Positions 53,474 to 62,858 of a stretch of 64,000 nucleotides of DNA are shown here, in pieces. Below the pieces are notes generated by a model. That model ran no database searches, was not told the DNA's origin, and worked only from the letters and a program-made list of their open reading frames with translations. A program made the translations under genes and the position numbers. Each line of letters opens with the position of its first letter. The first letter of the stretch is position 1. The stretch covers positions 843,585 to 907,584 of the forward strand of contig NZ_VYIX01000002.1 of the NCBI RefSeq assembly GCF_009755885.1. The letters are read 5' to 3'. Origin of the DNA: Brachyspira sp. SAP_772 (GTDB lineage: Bacteria > Spirochaetota > Brachyspiria > Brachyspirales > Brachyspiraceae).

Positions 53474-54454
53474 ATGAAAAAAGAAAAAAAAGAAATTTAT
53501 TTAGATAAAAATGAAAACCCATACAAACCTTCAAAAAATATTATAAAAGAACTTGAGAGTTTTGATATAGAATCTTTTAGGCTTTTTCCAGATTATAGTG
53601 CTAAAGAATTAGATTTAGCTATGGCAAATAATCTTAACATTGACAAAGATAATATTATATCTGTTAATGGAATGTATGAAGCTTTTTACTGTGTGCTAAA
53701 TTCATTTGAAAATAAAAAAATATTTCTTCAAGAGCCTTATAGGGATTTATATAAAAACATTTTAGAATATTCAAAAATTGATTTTGAAATTATAAAAGCA
53801 AAAGAAGATTATAATATAGATTTGGATGCTTTTAATAGTATAAAGAAAAGCATAATAATAACAAGCAACCCAAATGCAGAAACGGGACTTTTTATAGAAA
53901 ATATAGAAAAATATATAAACAATAATAATATATATGTAATAGATGAGTCCTATATAAGTTTTGCTTGGAATAGTGCTTTGAGGTTAATAGATAAATACGA
54001 TAATTTAATAATAATATCATCAATAGCTCATTCTCATTCACTCTCAGCACTTAATATAAACTTTTTAATATCAAATAAAATTAATATAGAAAAGTTTTCT
54101 AACATAAGACAAAAATATGGCATAAATAAATTATCAGAAAAAATAGCTATATCTTCAATTAATGATAAAGAAACAGTTTTGAAAAATGTAAGTTCTATAG
54201 TGTTAGAAAGAGATAAAATGGAGAGTTCTTTAAGTAAAGAAGGTTTTTTAGTGCTGCCGTCAAAAGCAAATTTCCTTCTTATAAAACACCCAAATAAAAG
54301 CTCTAAATATATATATGACGAGCTTAAAAAGAACAGTATTTTTGTAAAAAGCTATGAAGATAGCAGCGTATTAAAAGATTTTTTAAGAATTACCATATCA
54401 GACAGTAAAACAAATAATATATTACTAAAAACTTTATATAATATACTTAATTAA
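53474..54454 (+). CDS. HisC-like PLP-fold protein lacking the catalytic lysine
   Basis: 326 aa. Fold type I aminotransferase of the histidinol-phosphate (HisC) kind: IYLDKNENPYKPSKNI, LFPDYSAKELDLAMANNLNI, IIITSNPNAETGLFIEN and VIDESYISFA are conserved. The family's SKAFGLAGLR-like site instead reads SSIAHSHSLSALNIN (about residues 179-193): His replaces the PLP lysine and Asn the phosphate-contacting Arg. The codons were checked at 54017-54064. A non-transaminating or regulatory role is likely. It is convergent with atpG, with an 8-base overlap. Confidence 0.85.
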   Translation: MKKEKKEIYLDKNENPYKPSKNIIKELESFDIESFRLFPDYSAKELDLAMANNLNIDKDNIISVNGMYEAFYCVLNSFENKKIFLQEPYRDLYKNILEYSKIDFEIIKAKEDYNIDLDAFNSIKKSIIITSNPNAETGLFIENIEKYINNNNIYVIDESYISFAWNSALRLIDKYDNLIIISSIAHSHSLSALNINFLISNKINIEKFSNIRQKYGINKLSEKIAISSINDKETVLKNVSSIVLERDKMESSLSKEGFLVLPSKANFLLIKHPNKSSKYIYDELKKNSIFVKSYEDSSVLKDFLRITISDSKTNNILLKTLYNILN

Positions 54455-55328
54455 TAGCCTCAGAACCGCCTATAATATCAAGAAGTTCATTAGTAATATG
54501 TTCTTGTCTAGCTCTATTAGCTTTATTTTTCAAGTCTTCTAAAAGTCTTTCGGCATTATCAGTAGCATTTCTCATGGCAATAGCTCTCTCAGCATTCTCT
54601 GACAAAAAAGAACTAGTAATCATAAAGTAAAAATAAGTCTTTATAGCTAATGGAACAACCTCTTTTAATACATCATCAATATTGGGCTCTATCAAATAAT
54701 CAAGCTGTTTTTTTATTTTTCTTCCCTCAATATCTTCTTCATCTGGAATCATAGGTATTAAGCTTTTAATTTTAGGAATATGAACCACTCTTGTATAATA
54801 TCTTGTATATATAACTTCCACTCTAGAAGCATTGTCTACAACATAATCATGCATGAAACGCTGTACAACAGTAGCACAATCATCAAAAGTAGACTCTTCA
54901 TCTATACGCGGATATTTACGAGATATAGGTATATTTTGCTTTTCAAAGTATACTTCACCCTTTTTACCCAATACGTGAAGTTCAACAGTTCTTCCATGTC
55001 TGTAGTGGTGTCTAATTCTCTCCATTGCTTCATCTAATATTTTTGTATTATAAGAACCGCATAATCCTCTGCTTGATGTTATTACAAATAATATAATATT
55101 TTTTATTGTTTTTTTTGGAGAGAGCAGCGGATGTAAATGATCCATATCTGAATGTGAAAGCTCTTCTACTATTCTGTTTAATTTTTGAGTATAAGGTCTC
55201 ATGCCTTGCTCTACTGTAAGTATTTTAGCAGTTTTAGAGCGAGCTATCATATCCATAGTTTTAGTAATTTTATGTGTGCTTGTTACAGCTTTAATTCTTG
55301 CTTTTAATACATTAAGTTTCTCTGCCAT
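54447..55328 (-). CDS. atpG: ATP synthase F1 gamma subunit
   Basis: 293 aa. MAEKLNVLKARIKAVTSTHK, ITKTMDMIARSKTAKIL and ITSSRGLCGSYN are the family N-terminal motifs, and RMRNATDNA-like (MRNATDNAERLLEDLKNKAN) the conserved C-terminus. It is the rotor shaft linking F1 and FO. Its start lies one base after the stop of the inserted glycosyltransferase. No atpD or atpC follows it. Confidence 0.96.
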   Translation of the reverse strand: MAEKLNVLKARIKAVTSTHKITKTMDMIARSKTAKILTVEQGMRPYTQKLNRIVEELSHSDMDHLHPLLSPKKTIKNIILFVITSSRGLCGSYNTKILDEAMERIRHHYRHGRTVELHVLGKKGEVYFEKQNIPISRKYPRIDEESTFDDCATVVQRFMHDYVVDNASRVEVIYTRYYTRVVHIPKIKSLIPMIPDEEDIEGRKIKKQLDYLIEPNIDDVLKEVVPLAIKTYFYFMITSSFLSENAERAIAMRNATDNAERLLEDLKNKANRARQEHITNELLDIIGGSEAIN

Positions 55329-55329
55329 A

Positions 55330-56166
55330 TCATTTTACCTCTAAATCTTTATATAGCTTATCTATTATATTGTTGTCAATATTCTCATCAAATTTACGTG
55401 CGAATAAATTATTATTAATATTATTTTTTATATTATCATAATCTTTCATTTGTAAATTAAATGGAGTACCTCCATTCCATATAAGGTATCTTAAACAATC
55501 ATTCACGCAATTATTTTTAAACTCGCTATTAATAAGTATAGACTGAAAATAAAATTCATCACTTCCCCAAGTATAATTAAATCTTTTAAGAAAGCTAGGA
55601 TTTTTTTCTGTATAATCTAATATATATTTAATAGCATTATTTGTTAAATTCCACCACTGAGAGCCATAATAAATGTTTTCTGGAGTAATGCGTTTTATAA
55701 GCGGAAAGTTGGATAATAACTCTCTTATATTTCTATGTAAAATTAGTCTATATAGTTTTCCAAAGTTATATGAATTTAATCTAAAAGACATCTCTTTATA
55801 CATAGATTCATTATTTTTAATATTTTCGTATGATATATATTCTTTATTTTTGTTTGTATAAAAGAAGTCAATAATCTCTTTATTTGTTTTTAGAGGTAGA
55901 TCTTGACCGCTGATAAAGATATATCTATCATAATTATTTTTGTAAGCTTCTTTTATTAAGAATAAAGTAGCTATAACTAAACTAATATCGCCATGATAAG
56001 TTTTGAATTTATTATAAACTTTTACATTATCAAAGCTTTTTATGTTTAATTTATTTCTTTTATCTATATGCACATATAAATCAAAATCAGTTTTAAGATG
56101 ATTAATTAACCTCATTATCTGATTATGATTTTTATGTGCCAAGATTAAAATACAATTTTTATTCAT
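55330..56166 (-). CDS. GT14 (core-2/I-branching type) glycosyltransferase embedded in the atp operon
   Basis: 278 aa. CILILAHKNHNQIMRLINHL, FDLYVHIDKRNK, FISGQDLPLKTNKE, YYGSQWWNLTNNAIKYIL and WGSDEFYFQSIL are the Branch-family landmarks. Bacterial relatives decorate surface glycans. It begins 2 bases after atpA and ends 1 base before atpG, so it must be co-transcribed with ATP synthase. There is no biochemical reason for that, and insertion of a foreign gene is likely. Confidence 0.88.
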   Translation of the reverse strand: MNKNCILILAHKNHNQIMRLINHLKTDFDLYVHIDKRNKLNIKSFDNVKVYNKFKTYHGDISLVIATLFLIKEAYKNNYDRYIFISGQDLPLKTNKEIIDFFYTNKNKEYISYENIKNNESMYKEMSFRLNSYNFGKLYRLILHRNIRELLSNFPLIKRITPENIYYGSQWWNLTNNAIKYILDYTEKNPSFLKRFNYTWGSDEFYFQSILINSEFKNNCVNDCLRYLIWNGGTPFNLQMKDYDNIKNNINNNLFARKFDENIDNNIIDKLYKDLEVK

Positions 56167-56168
56167 TA

Positions 56169-57668
56169 TTAGAATTTAGCCTTAAACTCTTCTATGATGC
56201 TGCTAAGTTCATCAACGTTTTCAATATCTTTCTTTTCTTTTATGCTGTCTAATATATACTGCTTATCAGCCTTCATATATTGAAGAAGTCTCCATTCAAA
56301 CTCAGGTACTCTTTCTAATTCCACATTATCCAAAAAGCCCTTTGTAGCGGCAAATAATATAACAACTTGCTCTTCCATAGGTATTGGGCTGTATTGTTTT
56401 TGTTTTAGAAGCTCAACCATTTTAGCACCTCTGTCTAATTGAGCCAAAGTAGCCTTATCAAGACCTATACCAAGCTGAGAGAAAGCCTCAAGAGACCTAT
56501 ATGATGCCAAATCAAGTCTCAAAGTACCAGCAACCTTTTTCATAGCCTTAGTTTGAGCATTACCGCCTACACGAGAAACCGATATACCAACATCAATAGC
56601 AGGACGAACACCGCTCATAAATAAACTTGGAAGCAAATATATCTGTCCGTCAGTAATTGATATTACGTTTGTAGGAATGTATGCAGATACTTCATTATCT
56701 TGAGTTTCAATGATAGGTAATGCAGTTAAAGAACCAGCCCCCAATTCATCGCTCAATTTTGAAGCTCTTTCTAATAATCTTGAATGCAAATAAAATACAT
56801 CGCCGGGGAAAGCTTCTCTTCCGGGAGGTCTTCTAAGAAGAAGTGATATTTGTCTGTATGCATTAGCCTGTTTAGATAAGTCATCGTATATTATGAGAGT
56901 GTCTTTTTTCTCCTCATACATAAAATATTCTGCCATCGCACAACCAGCATAAGGAGCAATATATAATAGCGGAGCAGAATCTGAAGCAGTAGCTGCAACC
57001 ACTATAGTATAATCTAAAGCACCATGCTGTCTTAAAGTTTCAACAACACCTGCAACAGTAGAAGCTTTTTGACCTATAGCTACATATACACATATAACAC
57101 CAGTATCTTTTTGATTGATAATTGTATCAAGAGCAATGGAAGTTTTACCAGTGCTTCTGTCTCCAATAATAAGCTGTCTTTGTCCTCTTCCTATTGGAGT
57201 CATAGAGTCTATTGCTTTTATACCAGTTTGAAGCGGTTGTTTTACAGCCTGTCTATCTGCAATTCCCGGAGCAGGATATTCTATTACTCTTCTTTTGCTT
57301 GTAGTAATATCACCCTTACCGTCTAAAGGAACCCCCAAAGGATTAACAACTCTTCCTAAAAGCTCTTCTCCAACAGGAACTTCTAATATTCTTTTTAATC
57401 TGCTAACCTTACTTCCTTCTTTTATGCCAACATAATCACCTAAAACAATAGCACCAATAGTCTCTTCTTCCAAGTTAAAAGCTATTCCTATAGCACCGCA
57501 TTCAAATTTAATCATCTCATTAGCCATAATATGCGGAAGTCCAACTATCCTTGCTATACCATCACCAACCTCTACTACTACACCAACCTCATTAGGAGCA
57601 AAATCTGCTTTATAATTTTTTATCTCCTCTTTAAGTAAAGCAGCAATTTCATTAGCTTTTATATTCAT
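56169..57668 (-). CDS. atpA: ATP synthase F1 alpha subunit
   Basis: 499 aa. [15 protein letters not shown] is the Walker A of the alpha type; [20 protein letters not shown] and [18 protein letters not shown] are conserved. Non-catalytic nucleotide-binding partner of beta. The beta gene is not beside it in this window. Confidence 0.97.
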   Translation of the reverse strand: MNIKANEIAALLKEEIKNYKADFAPNEVGVVVEVGDGIARIVGLPHIMANEMIKFECGAIGIAFNLEEETIGAIVLGDYVGIKEGSKVSRLKRILEVPVGEELLGRVVNPLGVPLDGKGDITTSKRRVIEYPAPGIADRQAVKQPLQTGIKAIDSMTPIGRGQRQLIIGDRSTGKTSIALDTIINQKDTGVICVYVAIGQKASTVAGVVETLRQHGALDYTIVVAATASDSAPLLYIAPYAGCAMAEYFMYEEKKDTLIIYDDLSKQANAYRQISLLLRRPPGREAFPGDVFYLHSRLLERASKLSDELGAGSLTALPIIETQDNEVSAYIPTNVISITDGQIYLLPSLFMSGVRPAIDVGISVSRVGGNAQTKAMKKVAGTLRLDLASYRSLEAFSQLGIGLDKATLAQLDRGAKMVELLKQKQYSPIPMEEQVVILFAATKGFLDNVELERVPEFEWRLLQYMKADKQYILDSIKEKKDIENVDELSSIIEEFKAKF

Positions 57669-57721
57669 AAAACGTTTCCTTAAAAATTATTCGCAAAAAT
57701 TATTCTGCAATTATTTTTCAA

Positions 57722-58348
57722 TTATTCTGCAAGAAGAGAATCTTTTACACTATTTAAAAGCCTCTTCATACTATAATCATATATAATATCTTCTATCTCT
57801 ACTATAATACCGCCTATAATAGATTCATTAATATCAATATAAAAATGAACATTCTTATTAACCATTTTTATAATATCTTTTTTCAATTCTTCAATGCCTT
57901 CTAACTCTTTAGCAATAGTAATTCTCACAGAGAGTATATCATAAAACTCATTACATAAGTTTTCATATTCTACTATTATAGCAGGTAAAATATTAAATAA
58001 ATCTTTCTCTACCAATATAGATAACAAATTAAGAGTCTCATGAGATATTTTGTTCTCATACACCCTTCTAATAACATCAACTCTTACATTGCCATCTATA
58101 AAATTTGAAGTGAAAAAAGAAAAAGTATCCTTATCTTCAAATAAAGATGAATAAATAACATCAAAATCTTTTTTAATAATATCTATTTTTTTTAATTCAT
58201 TAGCCGCATCAAACATAGCCTTAGCATAGTTTTTAGCACTTGCCTCATTTTTTACTATTCGCTTAAATCTAGCGGTTTTTTCTTTCTGAACCTCATGGAA
58301 TATTTCAGTTTTTAAATTTGTAAAAATTTCAGCAGCTATAGGATCCAT
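57722..58348 (-). CDS. ATP synthase delta-type subunit, second copy
   Basis: 208 aa with an N-terminal extension of about 36 residues. NYAKAMFDAANELKKID is the usual start of delta, and IDINESIIGGIIVEIEDIIY then DYSMKRLLNSVK the conserved C-terminal motif. It follows the first delta after 25 bases and diverges strongly from it. Both may join the stator, or one may have another role. Confidence 0.82.
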   Translation of the reverse strand: MDPIAAEIFTNLKTEIFHEVQKEKTARFKRIVKNEASAKNYAKAMFDAANELKKIDIIKKDFDVIYSSLFEDKDTFSFFTSNFIDGNVRVDVIRRVYENKISHETLNLLSILVEKDLFNILPAIIVEYENLCNEFYDILSVRITIAKELEGIEELKKDIIKMVNKNVHFYIDINESIIGGIIVEIEDIIYDYSMKRLLNSVKDSLLAE

Positions 58349-58373
58349 ATTCTCCTCTATAAACTAATAATTA

Positions 58374-58910
58374 TTAAACAAATCTATTTTTCATCATATT
58401 TATTTGATTCTTTATACTATAATCATAAACCGTATTGCCAATATTAACTATTATACCGCCAATTAAGCTATCATCTATCTCTATAGTATATTCTATTTTT
58501 TTATCAGAAAATGATTTTATAGTGTCTATTATTTGTTTTATAGTATCTTCATTTATGCTGCAAGAAGCTATAATCTTTACTCTCACAGTATTATTATATT
58601 CATCAAACATTGCACCATAAATATCTACTATATTAGCTAATTCATCTATAAGCTCATTTTCTATAAGTAAATTGACAAAAGAAAAAATCTCCTTAGAAAA
58701 TATTGGTTTTAATTTCTTTTCTACAAGTTTTACCTTTTCTCTTTTATCTATTTTTTTATCATCAAAATATTTTTTTATCTCTTCATCTTCAAATAATTTA
58801 GAGCATTCTTTAAGTTCTTTATATATTTCATTTATTAAACCAGCATCTTTAGCTATATTAAATATAGCACTAGCGGCTGGTGTTAATAATTTTTCATCAT
58901 TACTGTTCAT
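58374..58910 (-). CDS. atpH: ATP synthase F1 delta subunit, first copy
   Basis: 178 aa, the usual length. TPAASAIFNIAKDAG matches the N-terminal helix, and IDDSLIGGIIVNIGNTVYDY then SIKNQINMMKNRF the C-terminal OSCP motif. It follows atpF in the standard order, so it is taken as the canonical delta. Confidence 0.88.
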   Translation of the reverse strand: MNSNDEKLLTPAASAIFNIAKDAGLINEIYKELKECSKLFEDEEIKKYFDDKKIDKREKVKLVEKKLKPIFSKEIFSFVNLLIENELIDELANIVDIYGAMFDEYNNTVRVKIIASCSINEDTIKQIIDTIKSFSDKKIEYTIEIDDSLIGGIIVNIGNTVYDYSIKNQINMMKNRFV

Positions 58911-58948
58911 TTTAACAAAGCCCTATCTTTATTAGAGATACATATTTT

Positions 58949-59449
58949 TTATTTATTGTTATCTTTTTCAAAATTATTCACAAACTCATTTATCAAAGCT
59001 TGATTATCATTTTTATCTATATTTCTTTTTAATATAGTTTCAGCCATAACAACAGCAATGTCTACCGCCTGTTTTCGTACATTTCCCATAGCTTCATCTT
59101 TAGCTCTGTCAATTTCAGAGAGTATTTTACTTCTATGAGATTCAGCCTCTTCACGAGCATTGCCAATAATTTTATCTCTAACCCTATTAGCCTCAATCCT
59201 AGCATTTTCTATTATAGAACTAGCCTCTGCCTTAGCATTATCAATCTGCTCTCTGTATGCAGCCAAAGATTTTTTAGCATTTTCCCTAGTTTTTTCTGCC
59301 TCTTCCAAGTCCTCTTGTATCTTATCTGCACGTGCATTCAAGCCTTTAAGAATTATCTTCCAAGTAGAAGCTCCAAGTACAGCAAGAACTAGTAAAAACG
59401 TTATCCAAGTCCATATAATAATACCCGGATCTATCTTTAAAAGTGCCAT
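58949..59449 (-). CDS. atpF: ATP synthase FO b subunit
   Basis: 166 aa. One membrane helix (about 9-29, IIWTWITFLLVLAVLGASTW) and a long Ala/Glu/Lys-rich coiled coil (LEEAEKTRENAKKSLAAYRE). It forms the peripheral stalk with delta. It sits between atpE and atpH. Confidence 0.94.
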   Translation of the reverse strand: MALLKIDPGIIIWTWITFLLVLAVLGASTWKIILKGLNARADKIQEDLEEAEKTRENAKKSLAAYREQIDNAKAEASSIIENARIEANRVRDKIIGNAREEAESHRSKILSEIDRAKDEAMGNVRKQAVDIAVVMAETILKRNIDKNDNQALINEFVNNFEKDNNK

Positions 59450-59497
59450 AGGTATTTACCCCCATTTATCTTTTATTATAATCAGTATTATTAAATG

Positions 59498-59755
<258 letters not shown>

Positions 59756-59761
59756 TTATAA

Positions 59762-60670
59762 TTAATGCTCATCGCTAATGGCAATCTGTATATAAACCGC
59801 CGACAACAATGAGAATATATAAGCTTGTAAAACAGCGACAAACATCTCAAGTACATATATAAAACTTAAAAATAATACCGCAAAAGGTGATACCAATAAA
59901 GTTCCAGACATAATGATAAGATAAGGTATTACTATCATCATTATGTGTCCGCCTGTGATGTTCGCAAATAAACGAATAGTTAAAGCAAATGCTCTATTAA
60001 ACAAAGTTATAAACTCTAAAACCCATATTATAGGTATTAGAGGTATTGGAAGACCTTTTGGTACTAATTTTATCCAATATTTTATTATTCCTTTCTTTCT
60101 TATTCCTGCGAATATGTAGACAACAAATACTAATAAAGCAATAGCACCTGTAAAACCAATATTAGCTCCTAAACCGCCTGCCAAATAAGCATAATGTCCA
60201 TCTTCTGTAGGTAGTTTTATTAAGGCTGGTAAAAGTCCTAAAAGATTAGAAAATAATACGAATAAAAATACAGTTAAACAAAAAGGTACATATTTTTTGC
60301 CTTCTTCACCTAAAGCTGCCCCTATAACGTCTTTATTCATATAATCTATTATAATTTCTAATAGGTTTTGTAAATATGTTGGCTTATTAAATGGTCTTTT
60401 TAATTTATGAGCCAAATATTTCATACTTAGTATTGATAAAATACCTGCTACTGTTACTAAAATAATATGTTTTGTTATTTTAAAGTCGAAATCTATATAA
60501 TGTCCTAATTTTATAGGGATTGAGAAGAAAGGATGTTCTGTGTTATCTCCTATCTCTTCCATAATATAGTCATTAATGCTTTCTGCTGCAAATACTTCAC
60601 CATTTGAAAAAATACTGAAACAAATTAAAAACATTATAAAAACATTTCTAATAAAAATTAATCTATTCAT
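59762..60670 (-). CDS. atpB: ATP synthase FO a subunit
   Basis: 302 aa, helix-rich. FNRAFALTIRLFANITGGH carries the essential stator Arg. An N-terminal signal-like segment (about 5-28) precedes the first core helix, so an exported tail is likely. First gene of the operon; about 80 bases separate it from the STAS gene. Confidence 0.93.
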   Translation of the reverse strand: MNRLIFIRNVFIMFLICFSIFSNGEVFAAESINDYIMEEIGDNTEHPFFSIPIKLGHYIDFDFKITKHIILVTVAGILSILSMKYLAHKLKRPFNKPTYLQNLLEIIIDYMNKDVIGAALGEEGKKYVPFCLTVFLFVLFSNLLGLLPALIKLPTEDGHYAYLAGGLGANIGFTGAIALLVFVVYIFAGIRKKGIIKYWIKLVPKGLPIPLIPIIWVLEFITLFNRAFALTIRLFANITGGHIMMIVIPYLIIMSGTLLVSPFAVLFLSFIYVLEMFVAVLQAYIFSLLSAVYIQIAISDEH

Positions 60671-60751
60671 AACTTCTTTTCTTTACTATAATTTTATAAA
60701 TATAATTTGATATTAATTGTATAACTATTAAATAAAAAATCAAGAATTATT

Positions 60752-61087
60752 TTACAACTTTTCTATAGCATCTGATACTGTCATAAATATAGGAAAGAAG
60801 CTTATTATTTTTGTTAATTCAAAAACTTTTCTTACATTTTCTGTAATTTTTACTATTCCTATTTTGCCGTTTACCTTTTTAAAAGAGCCGATTGCAAATA
60901 CAAAAACTCCTATTCCGCTGCTGTCTATATAATATACATCTTCCATATCTATAATTATTCTTTTTGCCCCGAAGTCTATTTGTGAGTTTATAGCATCTTT
61001 TAAATCTGAAGAAGTATAAACATCAATATCTCCTACTAATCTTATAACAGAAGTATTATTTTCTAACTCTTCAATACTTATTTCCAT
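60752..61087 (-). CDS. STAS-domain anti-sigma factor antagonist
   Basis: 111 aa from the ATG at 61087 (GGAG 9 bases upstream); the in-frame TTG at 61102 overlaps that site. VIRLVGDIDVYTSSDLKDAI and VYYIDSSGIGVFVFA with the phosphorylatable Ser are typical of the SpoIIAA/RsbV family. It would bind an anti-sigma kinase, which is not in the window. Confidence 0.9.
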   Translation of the reverse strand: MEISIEELENNTSVIRLVGDIDVYTSSDLKDAINSQIDFGAKRIIIDMEDVYYIDSSGIGVFVFAIGSFKKVNGKIGIVKITENVRKVFELTKIISFFPIFMTVSDAIEKL

Positions 61088-61183
61088 ATTTTTAAACTCC
61101 AATAAAATTATATAATATTATATATATAAAAATTAACATATATACTAATTTTTTACAAGGATATTTTAAAAAGCATTCTATAA

Positions 61184-61220
61184 AAAATAAAGAGCCTGCT
61201 TCATTAAAAAAACAGACTCT
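61184..61220 (-). terminator. 5'-nucleotidase gene terminator
   Basis: On the minus strand AGAGTCTG pairs with CAGGCTCT (one G-U), followed by TTATTTTTT. It lies 23 bases past the stop at 61243. Confidence 0.7.
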
Positions 61221-61242
61221 CTAAATGGAATATTATATTATT

Positions 61243-62790
61243 TTATTCAAATATTACTCTAGGATTATTATCTATATAGCTTTCTGGTATATTGTTAAGC
61301 TCTTTGATTTTTGATATTATAGCATCACGCATATCATTACCAGTCATAACTATATTTTTACCCTTTTGCCCTATAGGATTGCCGTCAGCATCCTTATAGC
61401 CATCTCCTCCATCTAAAATGAAGTCTGATATGATTATTACATAATCTTTATTTTCTGTTATGTCTTCTCCATTTAATTTAGCTGAAATTAATTTTCCATC
61501 TGTGCCGTATTTTACTTCAACACCTCTTGAATATTGTAAAAATCCGCCGCCGCCTTTTTTGGTATAAGATATTTTTATCATATCAAGTAAATCTTTTCCA
61601 TTTAGCATTACTATTACAGCCTGATTATTAAATGGAAAAAACTCATTTTGTATTTTACCTAAAGTTATATCTCCATATGGCAAAGATGTTCTTAATGCTC
61701 CTGAGTTTATTATAGCAATATCTACGTTGTCATAAGAATCTAACACCAAATCACAGGCAAAATTTCCTATAGCCATAGAATTAGTTCTTATTCCATCTTG
61801 ACTAAGCTCTATAGGTAAACTTCCTATTCTTACATTAAACTCTTTATCTACTGTGCCTTTCATCTCATCAATAAATGCAAGCATATCAGTATCTTGTTCT
61901 ATATTGCTGTCCATAGGTATAAGTTTATAATCAATTTTTTCTATTTTTCCATTATTTACAGATAAATCTATTTGTCCTAAATACATTCCATAACTTCCAG
62001 CCTGCACTATAGGCGTACCGTTAACAATATCTGCTTCTTCCAAAACAGTATGGCTATGTCCTCCAATTATTACATCAAAAGTTTTAGGAAAAGCTTCGGC
62101 AATCTTTTTGTCAATTTCATAACCAACATGGCTTAAAAGTATTGTAACATCATTAGTTGTATTAAGCGGGGTAGATTTTAAGAAATTTTTTAATGATTCT
62201 ATCTCTTCTTCAAATACTAAATCTTTAATGCTTGATGCACTATATACTGATTCTGTAGTTGTAATGCCTATTATAGCTACATTAAGATCGTTTACATTTG
62301 TAACAATATGTGGCAAAGCATAATAACTATTGTCGTTTTTATTTTTTATGTTTATAGATAGAGTAGGGAATTTTCTCTCTTTCATTATTTGAGTAAAATT
62401 ATCAAGCCCATAATCTACAAAATGGTTTCCAACTGTAGCTGCATCGACCCCAATCATGTTCATAATATCAACTTCATCTCTGCCCATAAATACTGTAGAA
62501 TAAACGCTTCCTGTAATAGTGTCTCCCGCATGAAGAATTAAAACATTATTATTTGTCTCTTCTACATCTTTTATATATTTAGCTCTTCTTGCAGCCCCAT
62601 ACATATAATTAGTTTCTGCAGGAGTTACTTCTTTGTTTACTATCATTTCTTCTTCATCTCGTCCATGTGTATCATTCATATGTATGATAGTTAATTTGCC
62701 ATTGTTTGTAGATTTTTTTTCTGTATTATTATTATTGCATGATGATAAAACAAAAAAAATCATTAGTAAAATAATGCTAACTTTTTTCAT
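61243..62790 (-). CDS. UshA-like 5'-nucleotidase lipoprotein
   Basis: 515 aa from the ATG at 62790 (GGAG 9 bases upstream). MKKVSIILLMIFFVLSSC is a lipoprotein signal. The metallophosphatase half (about 30-270) has IIHMNDTHGRDEE, ILHAGDTITGSVYS, VGNHFVDYGLDNF and IGGHSHTVL. The nucleotide-recognition half (about 315-515) has LVLDSYDNVDIAIINSGALR. The usual GNHEFD motif reads GNHFVD here, keeping His. It frees nucleosides and phosphate outside the inner membrane. Confidence 0.92.
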   Translation of the reverse strand: MKKVSIILLMIFFVLSSCNNNNTEKKSTNNGKLTIIHMNDTHGRDEEEMIVNKEVTPAETNYMYGAARRAKYIKDVEETNNNVLILHAGDTITGSVYSTVFMGRDEVDIMNMIGVDAATVGNHFVDYGLDNFTQIMKERKFPTLSINIKNKNDNSYYALPHIVTNVNDLNVAIIGITTTESVYSASSIKDLVFEEEIESLKNFLKSTPLNTTNDVTILLSHVGYEIDKKIAEAFPKTFDVIIGGHSHTVLEEADIVNGTPIVQAGSYGMYLGQIDLSVNNGKIEKIDYKLIPMDSNIEQDTDMLAFIDEMKGTVDKEFNVRIGSLPIELSQDGIRTNSMAIGNFACDLVLDSYDNVDIAIINSGALRTSLPYGDITLGKIQNEFFPFNNQAVIVMLNGKDLLDMIKISYTKKGGGGFLQYSRGVEVKYGTDGKLISAKLNGEDITENKDYVIIISDFILDGGDGYKDADGNPIGQKGKNIVMTGNDMRDAIISKIKELNNIPESYIDNNPRVIFE

Positions 62791-62858
62791 ATATATAAAC
62801 TCCAATATTTTATATATAAATAGTATATTTTACTAATGACTATTGTCAATTAATTATA

